A stretch of DNA of 64,000 nt. Origin: Flaviramulus multivorans (lineage in GTDB: Bacteria; Bacteroidota; Bacteroidia; Flavobacteriales; Flavobacteriaceae). Both the position numbers and the translations under genes were made by a program. The notes under the pieces were generated by a model. That model was not told the DNA's origin. It ran no database searches and saw only the letters and a list, made by a program, of their open reading frames with translations. The stretch lies in the NCBI RefSeq assembly GCF_021728415.1, contig NZ_JAKKDV010000003.1, positions 1 through 64,000 of the forward strand, written 5' to 3'. How positions within the stretch are numbered: position 1 is the first letter of the stretch; each line of letters begins with the position of its first letter. Positions 9,184 to 17,305 of the stretch are shown piece by piece.

Positions 9184-9774
9184 ATGAAAAAAATATTACT
9201 ACTTATAGTCCTACTTAGTTTTTCTATTGATGGTTTCTCACAGAATATAAAACCTAGCGATAGTATTCCAAATCCTGAGGCTAATGCTAAGAGTTCTGCC
9301 TCCCATGGAGTTAAATTTGGAGTTCGAGGCGGTTATACTATATCTAATTTAGATTTTGAAGGTGCTCCTACTATGGAAAATAAGCACAGAAACAGTTTTT
9401 ATATTGGTTTTTTTGCGAATATTGGCTTATCCAGAACAATTTCTTTAGTACCAGAATTACAATTTTCTCCAGAGGGAGCGAACGCTGAACCTTTACATTT
9501 GGATTATATTCAGGCACCTGTTATGCTAATGTTTAGATTTAGCGAAAAGATTCATGCAGGTTTTGGTCCTCAGGTAGGACTGAAAGTACATAAGTTTGAA
9601 GATGGTATTCATAACTTTGCATATTCGGCAGTTGCTGGAGTAGAATATAAAATAAACCACGCGATTTTTGCCGATGTAAGATACATTTACGGACTAAGAA
9701 ATATTTTTGATGACCAATTAGGAATAGAAGCAAAAAACACTAACATTCAGTTAGGAGTTGGTTATAAATTTTAA
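9184..9774 (+). CDS. PorT-family outer membrane beta-barrel protein
   Basis: This 196-aa protein has a signal peptide (LLLIVLLSFSIDGFSQ). The mature part starts with a short polar linker and then alternating beta strands, opening with VKFGVRGGYTISNL. It ends in the outer-membrane C-terminal pattern IQLGVGYKF, with a terminal aromatic. This matches the PorT/OmpA-like barrel group (PF13568-type) common in Flavobacteriia. A specific function cannot be assigned; it need not be the T9SS PorT itself. Its stop codon overlaps the stop of the convergent miaE gene in the four-base palindrome TTAA at 9771-9774. Confidence 0.85.
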   Translation: MKKILLLIVLLSFSIDGFSQNIKPSDSIPNPEANAKSSASHGVKFGVRGGYTISNLDFEGAPTMENKHRNSFYIGFFANIGLSRTISLVPELQFSPEGANAEPLHLDYIQAPVMLMFRFSEKIHAGFGPQVGLKVHKFEDGIHNFAYSAVAGVEYKINHAIFADVRYIYGLRNIFDDQLGIEAKNTNIQLGVGYKF

Positions 9775-10352
9775 CCGTGTATAGCCTGATTCTTTCCTAA
9801 TTCACTCATAATTTTACTCTCATATTCTAGAAGTTGTTGCCACTTGGTATCAACTTCTTTTTTGTTTCCGTACTTACGTGCGAACCCTAAAAACATAGTA
9901 TAATGATTTGCCTCACTTACCATTAGATTTCGGTAAAAACTAGCCAATTCTTTATCTTCTAGTTCCTCCGAAAGTAGTCTAAAGCGTTCACAACTCCTGG
10001 CTTCAATTAAAGCAGCATAGAGCAAACGATGCACTAATTGGGTAGTTCTGCTACCACCTTTTGGAAAAAATTTAACCAAATCAATAACATAATCATCACG
10101 TCTGTCTCTGCCTAATGTCCAACCACGTTCAATTATTTTATCGTGCACCATTTTAAAATGACTTATTTCTTCTTTAACTAAAGCGGTCATTTCTTGAACT
10201 AACTCGGTATACTCAGGAAAACTTACTATAAGTGAAATGGCGGTACTTGCTGCCTTTTGTTCGCAAAACGCATGATCGGTTAATATTTCTTCAATATTTT
10301 TTTCAACAATATTCACCCAACGCGGGTCTGTGGGAAGTTTAAGTCCTAGCAT
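9771..10352 (-). CDS. miaE: tRNA-(2-methylthio-N6-isopentenyl-A37) hydroxylase, MiaE-type
   Basis: The 193-aa protein is a ferritin-like diiron oxygenase that hydroxylates the isopentenyl group of ms2i6A at tRNA position 37. The paired iron-ligand motifs are visible as KEEISHFKMVH in the first half and IEARSCERF with SEANHYTMFL in the second. I start it at the ATG at 10352 (MLGLKLPTDPRWVN), the usual family start. The upstream in-frame start at 10394 lies inside the preceding gene. It overlaps the upstream lipoprotein gene by 14 bases and is the last gene of the dnaX operon. Confidence 0.92.
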   Translation of the reverse strand: MLGLKLPTDPRWVNIVEKNIEEILTDHAFCEQKAASTAISLIVSFPEYTELVQEMTALVKEEISHFKMVHDKIIERGWTLGRDRRDDYVIDLVKFFPKGGSRTTQLVHRLLYAALIEARSCERFRLLSEELEDKELASFYRNLMVSEANHYTMFLGFARKYGNKKEVDTKWQQLLEYESKIMSELGKNQAIHG

Positions 10353-10929
10353 GATTATATATCTTACTTGTATTATACTGTCCAAAGTCGTCAATTACTA
10401 TTTTATAAATTGGACAAGTATCATTTTGTGTTGGAAAACATTGCGAGGCTATTAAAACCAATTTATTAGTTTGAATAGACTCTAATTGATCTATATAAAT
10501 TTCACTAGTGACGAAATCTTCTAAATTATCAATATCTGGAAAATGCCTAAGTAAAAATTCCTTATTAAGCACTTCTGAAAAAATTTCCTTTTCATTTTTG
10601 TAAACAATAATCTCTGAATCAATTTTTCTGAAGTAATGATTTGAATTTTTGGTGTTCGAAGTAAAGGTGTATAAAACCGATTCATTCATATTAGTAAAAG
10701 ACTTAATCTTTACACTAAAACCATTACTCAAAATAGTATCAGTAACAACTTCTGAATATTCTTTAGGAATGTATTCTACAATCTCAATGGGTTCAATAGA
10801 ATCTTTAAATTTTGAAATAGATTCATTTAAAGCATCACGTTTTGTTTTACCACCATTACAAGCTAATAGCACTAGTGTAACTCCTAATGTTAAAACTATT
10901 AACTTATTGAATTTTAATATTTTAAACAT
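10339..10929 (-). CDS. Hypothetical lipoprotein in the dnaX-miaE operon
   Basis: The 196-aa product has a lipoprotein signal peptide with lipobox LLAC (about residues 21-24) followed by NGG, so it is likely an inner- or outer-membrane-anchored lipoprotein. The rest is a mixed, charged, beta-rich domain with a late CFPTQNDTC cysteine pair. I do not recognise a family with certainty. It overlaps dnaX by 8 bases upstream and miaE by 14 bases downstream, so all three are translated from one message. The genomic link to DNA replication and tRNA modification says little about its role. Confidence 0.85.
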   Translation of the reverse strand: MFKILKFNKLIVLTLGVTLVLLACNGGKTKRDALNESISKFKDSIEPIEIVEYIPKEYSEVVTDTILSNGFSVKIKSFTNMNESVLYTFTSNTKNSNHYFRKIDSEIIVYKNEKEIFSEVLNKEFLLRHFPDIDNLEDFVTSEIYIDQLESIQTNKLVLIASQCFPTQNDTCPIYKIVIDDFGQYNTSKIYNHART

Positions 10930-12658
10930 CTAGATCGAAAGTTTTTCTTAAAATAGCTATATTTGGATTTTTCTCTTTTAATTTCTCAAATTTTTCCTTT
11001 GTGGAGTAAACATATTGCTTTTCTAAAATCTCATTGACGGTAATTGACAAATTAATATCAAAGTTATTCAAAGTCTTTCTAATGTAAGCTAATAAATCAT
11101 ACTGCTGCCGTTCAACTTCTATTTTATTGGTTTCATTGGGGAACTCTAAATTAATAGTTGTATCTATAACTTTAGGCGTATCAATTGATAAAATTGAGGC
11201 TAAAATATGCTTCCCATCATTTTTCAATTCCTTTATATAATTATTCCAAACCGTTATAAGTTCTTTTTCAGTAAAAGGGTCTTTTGGTAAGTCTTCTTCA
11301 TTTATAATAACATCCATTTGCTTGATGAGATGTTCTTTTTTAGCTTTTATGCTTCTTAAAGAAAGGCCAGAAGTTCGTTTACTATCTTGTTTTAATATAA
11401 TTTTTGGTGGCTCCTTTACTTGTAAGGCTTCTATTGTGGCTGTGTTAGAATTAGATACTTCCAACTCATCTTCCTCCTTTAGATTCTCTGAAAATGTATT
11501 TTGTTCTTTAAGTTTAGGAACTTTAACAGGAATAGGCGTAATACCTTTGCTTTTAAAATATGAAGCTGGTATTATATAGTGTTTGCTATTTTTTTTTTCT
11601 CCATCAAAAGTGATAGAGGCAAGCTGCATTAAACATAACTCAACAAGTAAGCGTTGGTTTTTGCTTGTTTTATATTTTAAATCACAATCGTTAGCGAGAT
11701 TAATTCCTTGCATTAAAAACTCTTGAGATGCTTTTTTAGATTGCTCTAAGTATTTTGTTTTGGTTTCATCACCAACTTCAAGTAATTCAATAGTTTCTTG
11801 GGTTTTGCTAACCAACAAATCTCTAAAATGAGATGCTAATCCTGCAATGAAGTGATGCCCATCAAAGCCTTTTGCAAGTGTGTTGTTAAATTGTAGCAGT
11901 AATTCAGGTATTTTATTTTCTAAAATTAAATCGGTACTCTCAAAATAGGTTTCATAATCAAGTACATTTAGGTTTTCAGTTACGGCTTGTCTTGTTAAAT
12001 TTTTACCAGAAAAACTAACAACTCTATCAAAAATAGACAATGCGTCACGCATAGCGCCATCTGCTTTCTGAGCAATTATATGTAAGGCGTCATCCTCTGC
12101 TGATATATTTTGTTCATCAGCAATATATTTCAGATAGTTTTTAGCATCGGTAACCGTAATACGCTTAAAATCAAAAATTTGACAGCGTGATAAAATGGTT
12201 GGGATAATTTTATGCTTCTCTGTAGTTGCTAGTATAAAAATACAATGCTTAGGCGGTTCTTCTAAGGTTTTTAAAAAAGCGTTAAAAGCCGCTTGCGACA
12301 ACATATGTACCTCGTCAATAATATAAACTTTGTATTTTCCAACCTGTGGCGGAATACGAACTTGATCCGTTAAGTTTCTAATATCATCCACCGAGTTATT
12401 GGAGGCAGCATCTAATTCAAAAATGTTAAAAGCAAAATCTTCATCAGTTGTTTCTGTTCCATCGCTGTTAATCATTTTTGCCAAAATACGAGCACAAGTA
12501 GTTTTACCTACACCTCGAGGACCTGTAAACAGTAATGCTTGTGCTAAATGATTGTTTTCAATGGCATTTAAAAGAGTATTCGTAATAGCCTGTTGTCCAA
12601 CAACGTCTTTAAACGTTTGAGGACGATATTTTCTGGCCGATACTATAAAGTGTTCCAT
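10922..12658 (-). CDS. dnaX: DNA polymerase III subunit gamma/tau (clamp loader)
   Basis: The 578-aa AAA+ clamp-loader subunit has Walker A GPRGVGKTT (about residues 46-54), Walker B-like YIIDEVHMLS, sensor 1 LATTEKHKI and the SRCQ arginine-finger box. The stretch between Walker A and ELDAASNN contains only one cysteine, so the four-cysteine zinc site of the E. coli protein is absent; I recall this as usual for flavobacterial DnaX. A variable lysine-rich linker and a tau-like tail follow. The start at 12658 (MEHFIVSARKYRP) is preferred over 12679 because a -7 element lies at 12677-12684. It heads the operon with the lipoprotein and miaE. Confidence 0.96.
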   Translation of the reverse strand: MEHFIVSARKYRPQTFKDVVGQQAITNTLLNAIENNHLAQALLFTGPRGVGKTTCARILAKMINSDGTETTDEDFAFNIFELDAASNNSVDDIRNLTDQVRIPPQVGKYKVYIIDEVHMLSQAAFNAFLKTLEEPPKHCIFILATTEKHKIIPTILSRCQIFDFKRITVTDAKNYLKYIADEQNISAEDDALHIIAQKADGAMRDALSIFDRVVSFSGKNLTRQAVTENLNVLDYETYFESTDLILENKIPELLLQFNNTLAKGFDGHHFIAGLASHFRDLLVSKTQETIELLEVGDETKTKYLEQSKKASQEFLMQGINLANDCDLKYKTSKNQRLLVELCLMQLASITFDGEKKNSKHYIIPASYFKSKGITPIPVKVPKLKEQNTFSENLKEEDELEVSNSNTATIEALQVKEPPKIILKQDSKRTSGLSLRSIKAKKEHLIKQMDVIINEEDLPKDPFTEKELITVWNNYIKELKNDGKHILASILSIDTPKVIDTTINLEFPNETNKIEVERQQYDLLAYIRKTLNNFDINLSITVNEILEKQYVYSTKEKFEKLKEKNPNIAILRKTFDLDV

Positions 12659-12676
12659 TGAAAATTCTTTAGTAAA

Positions 12677-12684
12677 CAAAGTTA
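12677..12684 (-). promoter_or_regulatory. -7 promoter element for dnaX
   Basis: On the minus strand the element reads TAACTTTG, an exact TAnnTTTG match ending 18 bases before the ATG at 12658. It overlaps the alternative in-frame start at 12679, which supports the shorter protein. Confidence 0.5.
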
Positions 12685-12771
12685 AAAATTCAATTGGAAA
12701 ATCTTAAGTATGCACTCGAAATTTAACAAGAGTTATTAACAAGTTACATAGAACAAGTACTAATAATAAAC

Positions 12772-12797
12772 ACGTATAATCAATAAGTTTTATACGT
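12772..12797 (-). terminator. Weak hairpin at the end of the 195-aa hypothetical gene
   Basis: ACGTATAA (12772-12779) pairs with TTATACGT (12790-12797). The arm covers the stop codon of the gene at 12790, and on the minus strand it is followed by GTTTATTATTA. It is AT-rich, so termination before dnaX would be weak. Confidence 0.35.
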
Positions 12798-13377
12798 CTG
12801 GATGTGTAGAAGCTTCGAAGTCTTCAATGTATTTAAGATCTTTAAACCAATATGAGGAAGATATTACTGTAAATTCCGTTGAATTACTCTCTAGTTCAAC
12901 TTTTTGTAATTGCCAAATAATATCTTTAGCTTCTTCAAATTCGACTCCTTTTAGTTCTTCTTGATACAATCTATTAATAAGAGTGTTTGGAGGCATTCCT
13001 TTGGCTAGTAATCGAATAAGGGCCGCTTCGGATTTAGCTTTAAAAACGGATAAACTTTCAATACTATTCGTACTTACTTTAATTTTAAATTGAACAGCTT
13101 CAGGATGAGGGAATTTTCCATTGTAAGCTCTGTAGAGTATTTGAGTTGCGTTAAAAAAATCTTCATGAAATGATAAGTCCGCATATTCTTCCCACATTTT
13201 TTCGTCTTGCATTTCATGAGAAATATTCCCAATTTGGCCTTGATTTAACTTGTTTTTAAAAATATATTTTAAAACAATTTCAGCTGCCTCTTCAGGTTCA
13301 TACTCCGAAAGCAGTATTAAACAAGTCTCCTTTAAATCGTTTAAAGAAATATCTGAAGTATCTCCATACTCCATCAT
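12790..13377 (-). CDS. Hypothetical protein, probably the frameshifted main part of a longer gene
   Basis: The 195-aa reading frame has no signal peptide and is acidic and mostly helical (for example EEAAEIVLKYIF and MQDEKMWEEYADL). I do not know its function. The frame stays open for four codons upstream of its ATG (reading SLLE before MMEYGDTSDI). The adjoining 30-codon ORF ends in the same few bases. Adding one T at about 13385-13388 would fuse both into one protein of about 226 residues (…QYKVLLEMMEYGDTS…). The two pieces are therefore most likely one gene broken by a single-base deletion or a sequencing error. It is the last gene of a group with the 148-aa protein, LapA-like and GIN genes. 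Confidence 0.7.
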   Translation of the reverse strand: MMEYGDTSDISLNDLKETCLILLSEYEPEEAAEIVLKYIFKNKLNQGQIGNISHEMQDEKMWEEYADLSFHEDFFNATQILYRAYNGKFPHPEAVQFKIKVSTNSIESLSVFKAKSEAALIRLLAKGMPPNTLINRLYQEELKGVEFEEAKDIIWQLQKVELESNSTEFTVISSSYWFKDLKYIEDFEASTHPDV

Positions 13378-13379
13378 TT

Positions 13380-13472
13380 CTAATAAACTTTATACTGAAG
13401 TTCATTCCAAGCATTTGGTAATTCAGTAATTGTTGAAAAATTAAGAAGTTCAACTTTGTAAAGTGGTGTCAT
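13380..13472 (-). pseudogene. 30-codon ORF, probable N-terminal fragment of the frameshifted gene 12790-13472
   Basis: ATG at 13472 opens a frame for 30 residues (MTPLYKVELLNFSTITELPN, then AWNELQYKVY) that stops with TAG at 13380-13382. The stop is two bases before the ATG ATG of the next frame. The peptide reads like the beginning of a cytoplasmic protein rather than a complete one. The junction suggests a missing base in the GTTTATTAG stretch. Alternatively it is a separate small gene coupled to its neighbour. Confidence 0.5.
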
Positions 13473-13497
13473 AAAATATGGTTTTCTGAAGAGAAAA

Positions 13498-13944
13498 TTA
13501 AAATACTAGGTTAGTTTCAAAAGGTTCTGACCATTTGCTTGCTCTTCCAATAGCAGGGGTAATTGTTGCCAAAACTTCTAGTTTTCTCTTATAATATGAG
13601 TGGCTTCCATTAAGATTTCCCAATTTTAAAGTCATTGGAGTTTCAAAGGTTTTAATAATATCATCGGAAGCATGAATCGTTACAGTTTTTTTTCCTAAAA
13701 AATCATCTTTAGCATCTTCTTTCACTCCAATTACATTACTATCATCCCAATTATTAATTATAATAGGGACATCGACACTTCCATGAATATCATATACAAA
13801 TAAGTGTAAAAGATATTCCATACTCAGATTGAAATCCAATTGATGAAACTTAATCTTTGTAACCACTATAATATCACTTATTTCGTCTCCAACATTAATA
13901 GTTTCTGGTATAGATTTTAAAGAGACTGATTCGATTTTTGCCAT
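13498..13944 (-). CDS. Conserved-looking hypothetical protein (148 aa)
   Basis: A soluble 148-aa protein without signal peptide, rich in beta strands (for example DIIVVTKIKFHQLDF, MEYLLHLFVYDIHG and MTLKLGNLNGSHSYYKRKLEVLATI). It ends in a typical strand and a terminal Phe. I do not recognise the family. It lies 26 bases after the LapA-like gene and 25 bases before the 30-codon ORF on the same strand. The spacing implies one transcript with the frameshifted gene. No function is proposed. Confidence 0.75.
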   Translation of the reverse strand: MAKIESVSLKSIPETINVGDEISDIIVVTKIKFHQLDFNLSMEYLLHLFVYDIHGSVDVPIIINNWDDSNVIGVKEDAKDDFLGKKTVTIHASDDIIKTFETPMTLKLGNLNGSHSYYKRKLEVLATITPAIGRASKWSEPFETNLVF

Positions 13945-13970
13945 TTTTAAACTTGTTTAAACTGTGATAT

Positions 13971-14168
13971 TTAGTAATGTATTCGTTTCTTCTTTTTAAT
14001 TAAAATTCCAACTATTATGCCTAAAATAAAGCTTCCTAGAATAACTAATACTCTAGACATTGAAACTTTCCACGTTAAAAACTTCACGTCGGTTACTTCG
14101 GTATTTTGAAGAGAAAATATAACAATAGCAGTAGCAAAAAAGATAGCTGCAAAGGTTCTAAATTTCAT
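13971..14168 (-). CDS. LapA-like (DUF1049) small membrane protein
   Basis: The 65-aa protein has two membrane segments (about residues 4-20 and 40-58) around the signature SLQNTEVTDVKFLTWKVSMS, and a basic tail KKKKRIHY. This is the LapA/DUF1049 pattern. In enterobacteria LapA acts in regulation of LPS synthesis at the inner membrane; in Bacteroidota the role is not established. It follows the GIN gene after 4 bases, so the two are probably co-translated. Confidence 0.8.
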   Translation of the reverse strand: MKFRTFAAIFFATAIVIFSLQNTEVTDVKFLTWKVSMSRVLVILGSFILGIIVGILIKKKKRIHY

Positions 14169-14172
14169 TTAA

Positions 14173-15012
14173 TTATTTTTTAATAATTTGAGATTTATCG
14201 TTCAAGCCATCAACTTTAATTTCTGGATTTCCATACACATAAACATAGCTTCTGCCTTTAGCGAATACACTTAATTGCTTGGTAGCATGTACAAAAATAT
14301 CAGATGTATTAGATGCATTGATACTAACATTTGTGGCATGTAGTTTTTTTGCTTTAACATCAGATGAACCGGTAGTTACTAAATTAAAATTATCACAAGA
14401 ACCTTCTACATTCATGTCGGCTCTCTTATATATGGATAAATCCAAGGTTTCAGAAGTTAGGGTGCCTTTTAAAAACGCATTATCATTTAACGTTATATTA
14501 GTATTGCTGCTTTTTAGCTTTATTTTTCCATTGGTGCCATTGTTCATCTCTAACCGTAATTGAGATGATTCTATATCTAATTCAAATTCAGCGTTGTCAT
14601 AACAACTTAATTGCATATTAGGTAATCGCATATAATTCTGCCCCGTTAATTTCGATCTCTGTCTAAGAGTTATTTTATCGATTTCTTGGAATGTTAGATA
14701 AATTTCTAGCTTCTTACTAGATTTTATTTTACTGGTAGTATATACTTTTAAAATACTATCTACCACTTCAATTTTAATCACATTTATTAAATTGGCATCT
14801 GTTTTTAAACGATAGCCGTTACTGTATGACTGTGTAACAAAGACCTCTAAATCATCAGAAATCTCTATTTGAGAGAAATTATCTAGGTTTTTAAACGTTT
14901 CGGTTACCTCACCATTTCCTTTTATTTTTTCTTTTTTCTGTGCTGACAGCTTTAATGAAAAAAGTATGGTTATTAATACTATTAAAGCTATTATTCTTTT
15001 CATTGTTTTCAT
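14173..15012 (-). CDS. GIN-domain (DUF2807) secreted or outer membrane protein
   Basis: The 279-aa protein has a signal peptide (IIALIVLITILFSLKLSAQ). It is followed by an autotransporter-like adhesin domain built of repeated short beta strands, with the family opening FKNLDNFSQIEISDDLEVFV. The repeated Asn/Ser/Asp ladder (LKSSNTNITLNDNAFL…) fits a beta-helix. Such GIN proteins are common in Bacteroidota and their function is unclear; surface adhesion or stress response have been suggested. The start at 15012 or at Met4 (15003) is equally possible. An inverted repeat lies upstream at 15031-15093. Confidence 0.85.
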   Translation of the reverse strand: MKTMKRIIALIVLITILFSLKLSAQKKEKIKGNGEVTETFKNLDNFSQIEISDDLEVFVTQSYSNGYRLKTDANLINVIKIEVVDSILKVYTTSKIKSSKKLEIYLTFQEIDKITLRQRSKLTGQNYMRLPNMQLSCYDNAEFELDIESSQLRLEMNNGTNGKIKLKSSNTNITLNDNAFLKGTLTSETLDLSIYKRADMNVEGSCDNFNLVTTGSSDVKAKKLHATNVSINASNTSDIFVHATKQLSVFAKGRSYVYVYGNPEIKVDGLNDKSQIIKK

Positions 15013-15030
15013 TTTGTTTTTTAATTTAAA

Positions 15031-15093
15031 GAGAAACGATTATCCGTTGTACGGTGATGAATTAAGCTTATTACGTATAGAATAATCGTTCTC
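15031..15093. other. Long-range inverted repeat upstream of the GIN gene
   Basis: GAGAAACGATTAT (15031-15043) faces ATAATCGTTCTC (15082-15093), with one base missing in the second arm. A small CCGT-TGT-ACGG hairpin lies just inside the left arm. It could be an operator or a structured leader of the GIN-LapA transcript. No gene is seen in 15013-15180. Confidence 0.35.
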
Positions 15094-15180
15094 ATCTTTT
15101 AGGAAGATCTGCTATTAATCAACCACTTTTGTTTACTAGATTAGGTTTTGCAGGTTCCAATAAAAATCCTTTAGTTATTA

Positions 15181-16011
15181 TTAATCCTTTTTTGTAATTC
15201 TATTTTCTACTAATTCTTTAATTGGAATTACGACAATTTCATTTTCTTTTACTTTTACATTTACGCAAATATTGTCTATTGATATTATTTCTCCAGAAAT
15301 ATCATCAAGTTTAATTGTTTGACCTACTTCAAAATTTTTCTTCGAATAGAATGATAATAAAAGACCTTTTATAATGTCTCTAGATCCAAACCCAAAACCT
15401 AATGCTGCTGTAAGTAATAAAGCACCTAAGATAATTGTTAGGTTATTAGTTATAATTTCAGTATCAATACCCGCTTGGTTTAATGCTGTAATTGTAATGG
15501 TAATAATAATCACATAAAAAACTAAGCTACTTATTGCTCTATCACCAGCTAAATCAAATGACTCAAACAATCCTCTTATTGCTTTCTTAATAAAATTTGC
15601 TATATATAAGCCAATCATAAATAAGGCGATTGCACTAAATAGTCTAGGCAAATAACGAAGTAAGTTTCCAATCTCGATAGATACTATTTCCCAATTCATA
15701 ATATCAGAAGCAACTATAAGAAACACTAAAAACATGACCCATTTTACAAACCCTACAATTACTGAAGTTACATTAAACTTAAGATCGGTTTTTCCAAACA
15801 AGTCTTTTTCATTAATTATATCGGTTAACTTATCTGCTTTGGCAAATTTTAAAGTTCGCTTTAAAATAAAGACTATAACTTTGGTTACTAGCCACCCTAT
15901 AATAAGTATTAGTATTGCAAATAACACCTTTGGAGCCACTTCTGCGATGTTTGTTGCCATTTGATTAAGCGAATTAAGTGTTAACTCCTGAATACTTGTA
16001 ATTGTTTCCAT
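15181..16011 (-). CDS. Small-conductance mechanosensitive channel, MscS family
   Basis: The 276-aa protein has several hydrophobic segments: about 25-50, 80-100, 115-140, 155-175 and 185-205. The last contains the glycine/alanine-rich pore-lining pattern GALLLTAALGFGFGSRDIIKGLL, seen here in pieces. It is followed by a short beta domain (FEVGQTIKLDDISGEIISID) typical of MscS. It should release solutes when membrane tension rises. It is the third gene after the ECF sigma factor, separated by 30 bases from the 58-aa gene, so expression may depend on that sigma factor. Confidence 0.88.
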   Translation of the reverse strand: METITSIQELTLNSLNQMATNIAEVAPKVLFAILILIIGWLVTKVIVFILKRTLKFAKADKLTDIINEKDLFGKTDLKFNVTSVIVGFVKWVMFLVFLIVASDIMNWEIVSIEIGNLLRYLPRLFSAIALFMIGLYIANFIKKAIRGLFESFDLAGDRAISSLVFYVIIITITITALNQAGIDTEIITNNLTIILGALLLTAALGFGFGSRDIIKGLLLSFYSKKNFEVGQTIKLDDISGEIISIDNICVNVKVKENEIVVIPIKELVENRITKKD

Positions 16012-16041
16012 CTTTAATTTTTATTTAGTTAAATAGTTATT

Positions 16042-16218
16042 TTATTTTTTCTTCTTTTTTTCAAAAAATGCTTTAGCTGCCGAGGAATAGTTAGAAGAAA
16101 ACAATTCAGTTATTTCCATAAATAGTTTAATTCTTGCAACATCAGCCATCACTTTACTTTTTAATGTTTTGGGCACCTCTTGAGGTGGTAAAGAGATTTT
16201 TTTAAATGGGTTTTGCAT
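16042..16218 (-). CDS. 58-aa protein between the ECF sigma factor and MscS genes
   Basis: ATG at 16218 opens a 58-codon frame (MQNPFKKISLPPQEVPKTLK…). It has a helical middle (VMADVARIKLFMEITELF) and a strongly basic tail of five lysines. It starts 4 bases after the sigma factor stop codon, which strongly suggests a real, coupled gene. It has no membrane segment, so it is not a classical transmembrane anti-sigma factor. A small soluble partner or regulator of the sigma factor is possible but unproven. Confidence 0.75.
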   Translation of the reverse strand: MQNPFKKISLPPQEVPKTLKSKVMADVARIKLFMEITELFSSNYSSAAKAFFEKKKKK

Positions 16219-16222
16219 ACTC

Positions 16223-16792
16223 TTATCTTAAATTATTGTAGGCTTCTATTATTCTCAATTTTGCTCGTTTAAGCCTCATTTTTACGGCGCTCTCACTTAT
16301 GTTTAAAACCTCCATGATATTTTTAATTGAAAAATCATCTTGGTATTTTAGCAATAGAATCATTTTATCTTCTGGAGCAATTGCTTCTAGTGCAAGCTTT
16401 AAGGTATCCTCTTTTAATTGAAATAAGGAAGAGTCTTCCACGTCTATTTGTAAATTGTCGTAATCTTCAATATCTCTTTTAATAGGTTCAAATTTCTTTT
16501 TAGCCTTCTCTTTAACATAATCTACACACATATTGTATGTAAAAGCATATAACCAGGTTGAGAATTTAGATTTTCCTTTAAACGAACTTAATTTTATATA
16601 TAGTTTAGCAAAAACATCCTGCGACAAGTCCTCGGCTTCCATACTAGTTTTTGTAAAACCATAACATTTGTTATATACTATATGTACATACCTTTCATAT
16701 AAAACTTCAAAAAGGATGTCGTTTTTAGTATTTGTTATTTGTTCTACAAGTTCCTCATCAGTTAGATTTTGGAACTTACTTTCAGTTTTCAA
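16223..16792 (-). CDS. RNA polymerase sigma factor, ECF subfamily
   Basis: The 189-aa protein has sigma region 2 (about residues 25-95: FEVLYERYVHIVYNKCYGF, then MEAEDLSQDVFAKLY and FSTWLYAFTYNMCVDYVK). An acidic linker leads to region 4 (about 135-185) with a helix-turn-helix in FSIKNIMEVLNISESAVKMR and the terminal basic helix. It should direct RNA polymerase to a small regulon. No anti-sigma gene with a membrane segment is adjacent. The next genes are a 58-aa protein and an MscS channel, suggesting an envelope or osmotic stress link (inference). Confidence 0.93.
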   Translation of the reverse strand: MKTESKFQNLTDEELVEQITNTKNDILFEVLYERYVHIVYNKCYGFTKTSMEAEDLSQDVFAKLYIKLSSFKGKSKFSTWLYAFTYNMCVDYVKEKAKKKFEPIKRDIEDYDNLQIDVEDSSLFQLKEDTLKLALEAIAPEDKMILLLKYQDDFSIKNIMEVLNISESAVKMRLKRAKLRIIEAYNNLR

Positions 16793-16911
16793 GTATTTAA
16801 TTGTTAGTTATATTATTATGACTGCATTGTTTAAAAAAAGTCACTTTAAAAAATAAAATATAGTTGTTTTTATGAAAATATTAAAGTTAAGTACATTTTA
16901 ATATATTTCAT

Positions 16912-16945
16912 TTTTGGAATTAGAAACTTGTTTATTGTATTTTTG
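16912..16945 (+). promoter_or_regulatory. Promoter of RNase P RNA
   Basis: TTTTG at 16912-16916 holds the -33 TTG (16914-16916). After 21 bases comes an exact -7 element TATTTTTG (16938-16945). The P1 helix of rnpB starts 6 bases later at 16951, exactly where transcription should begin. This is the best-supported promoter in the window. Confidence 0.8.
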
Positions 16946-17030
16946 TACTTAAGTAAATCGCCTTATCGCTCTTGTGCTGAATTTATTTCAGCATCTTATT
17001 CTTTTTGACTTTAAAGTTAATTTGAAAGGG

Positions 17031-17050
17031 TACTGAAACAAGTTCAGCAC
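17031..17050. repeat. Dispersed palindrome CTGAAACAAGTTCAG, copy 1 (inside rnpB)
   Basis: The 20 bases TACTGAAACAAGTTCAGCAC are identical to those at 35330-35349. Here they form a hairpin between P2 and the first conserved core block of RNase P RNA. Confidence 0.7.
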
Positions 17051-17305
17051 TAAGGGAGGAAAGTCCGAACACCGTAGTGCAACATAGTGGCTAATAGCCA
17101 CCAGCCGTGAGGCTAGGAAAAGTGCAACAGAAAGTATGTACAGGTAATGCTGTAGTGAAACCAGGTAAACTCTATGTGGTGCAATATCATGTATACCAAC
17201 GTTTGAGGGCTGCACGCTCGATTGTTGGAGGGTAGATAGCTAAAATGTATTGGTAACAATACATTCAGATAAATGATAAGGTAATTTTGAATTTATTTAG
17301 AAGAG

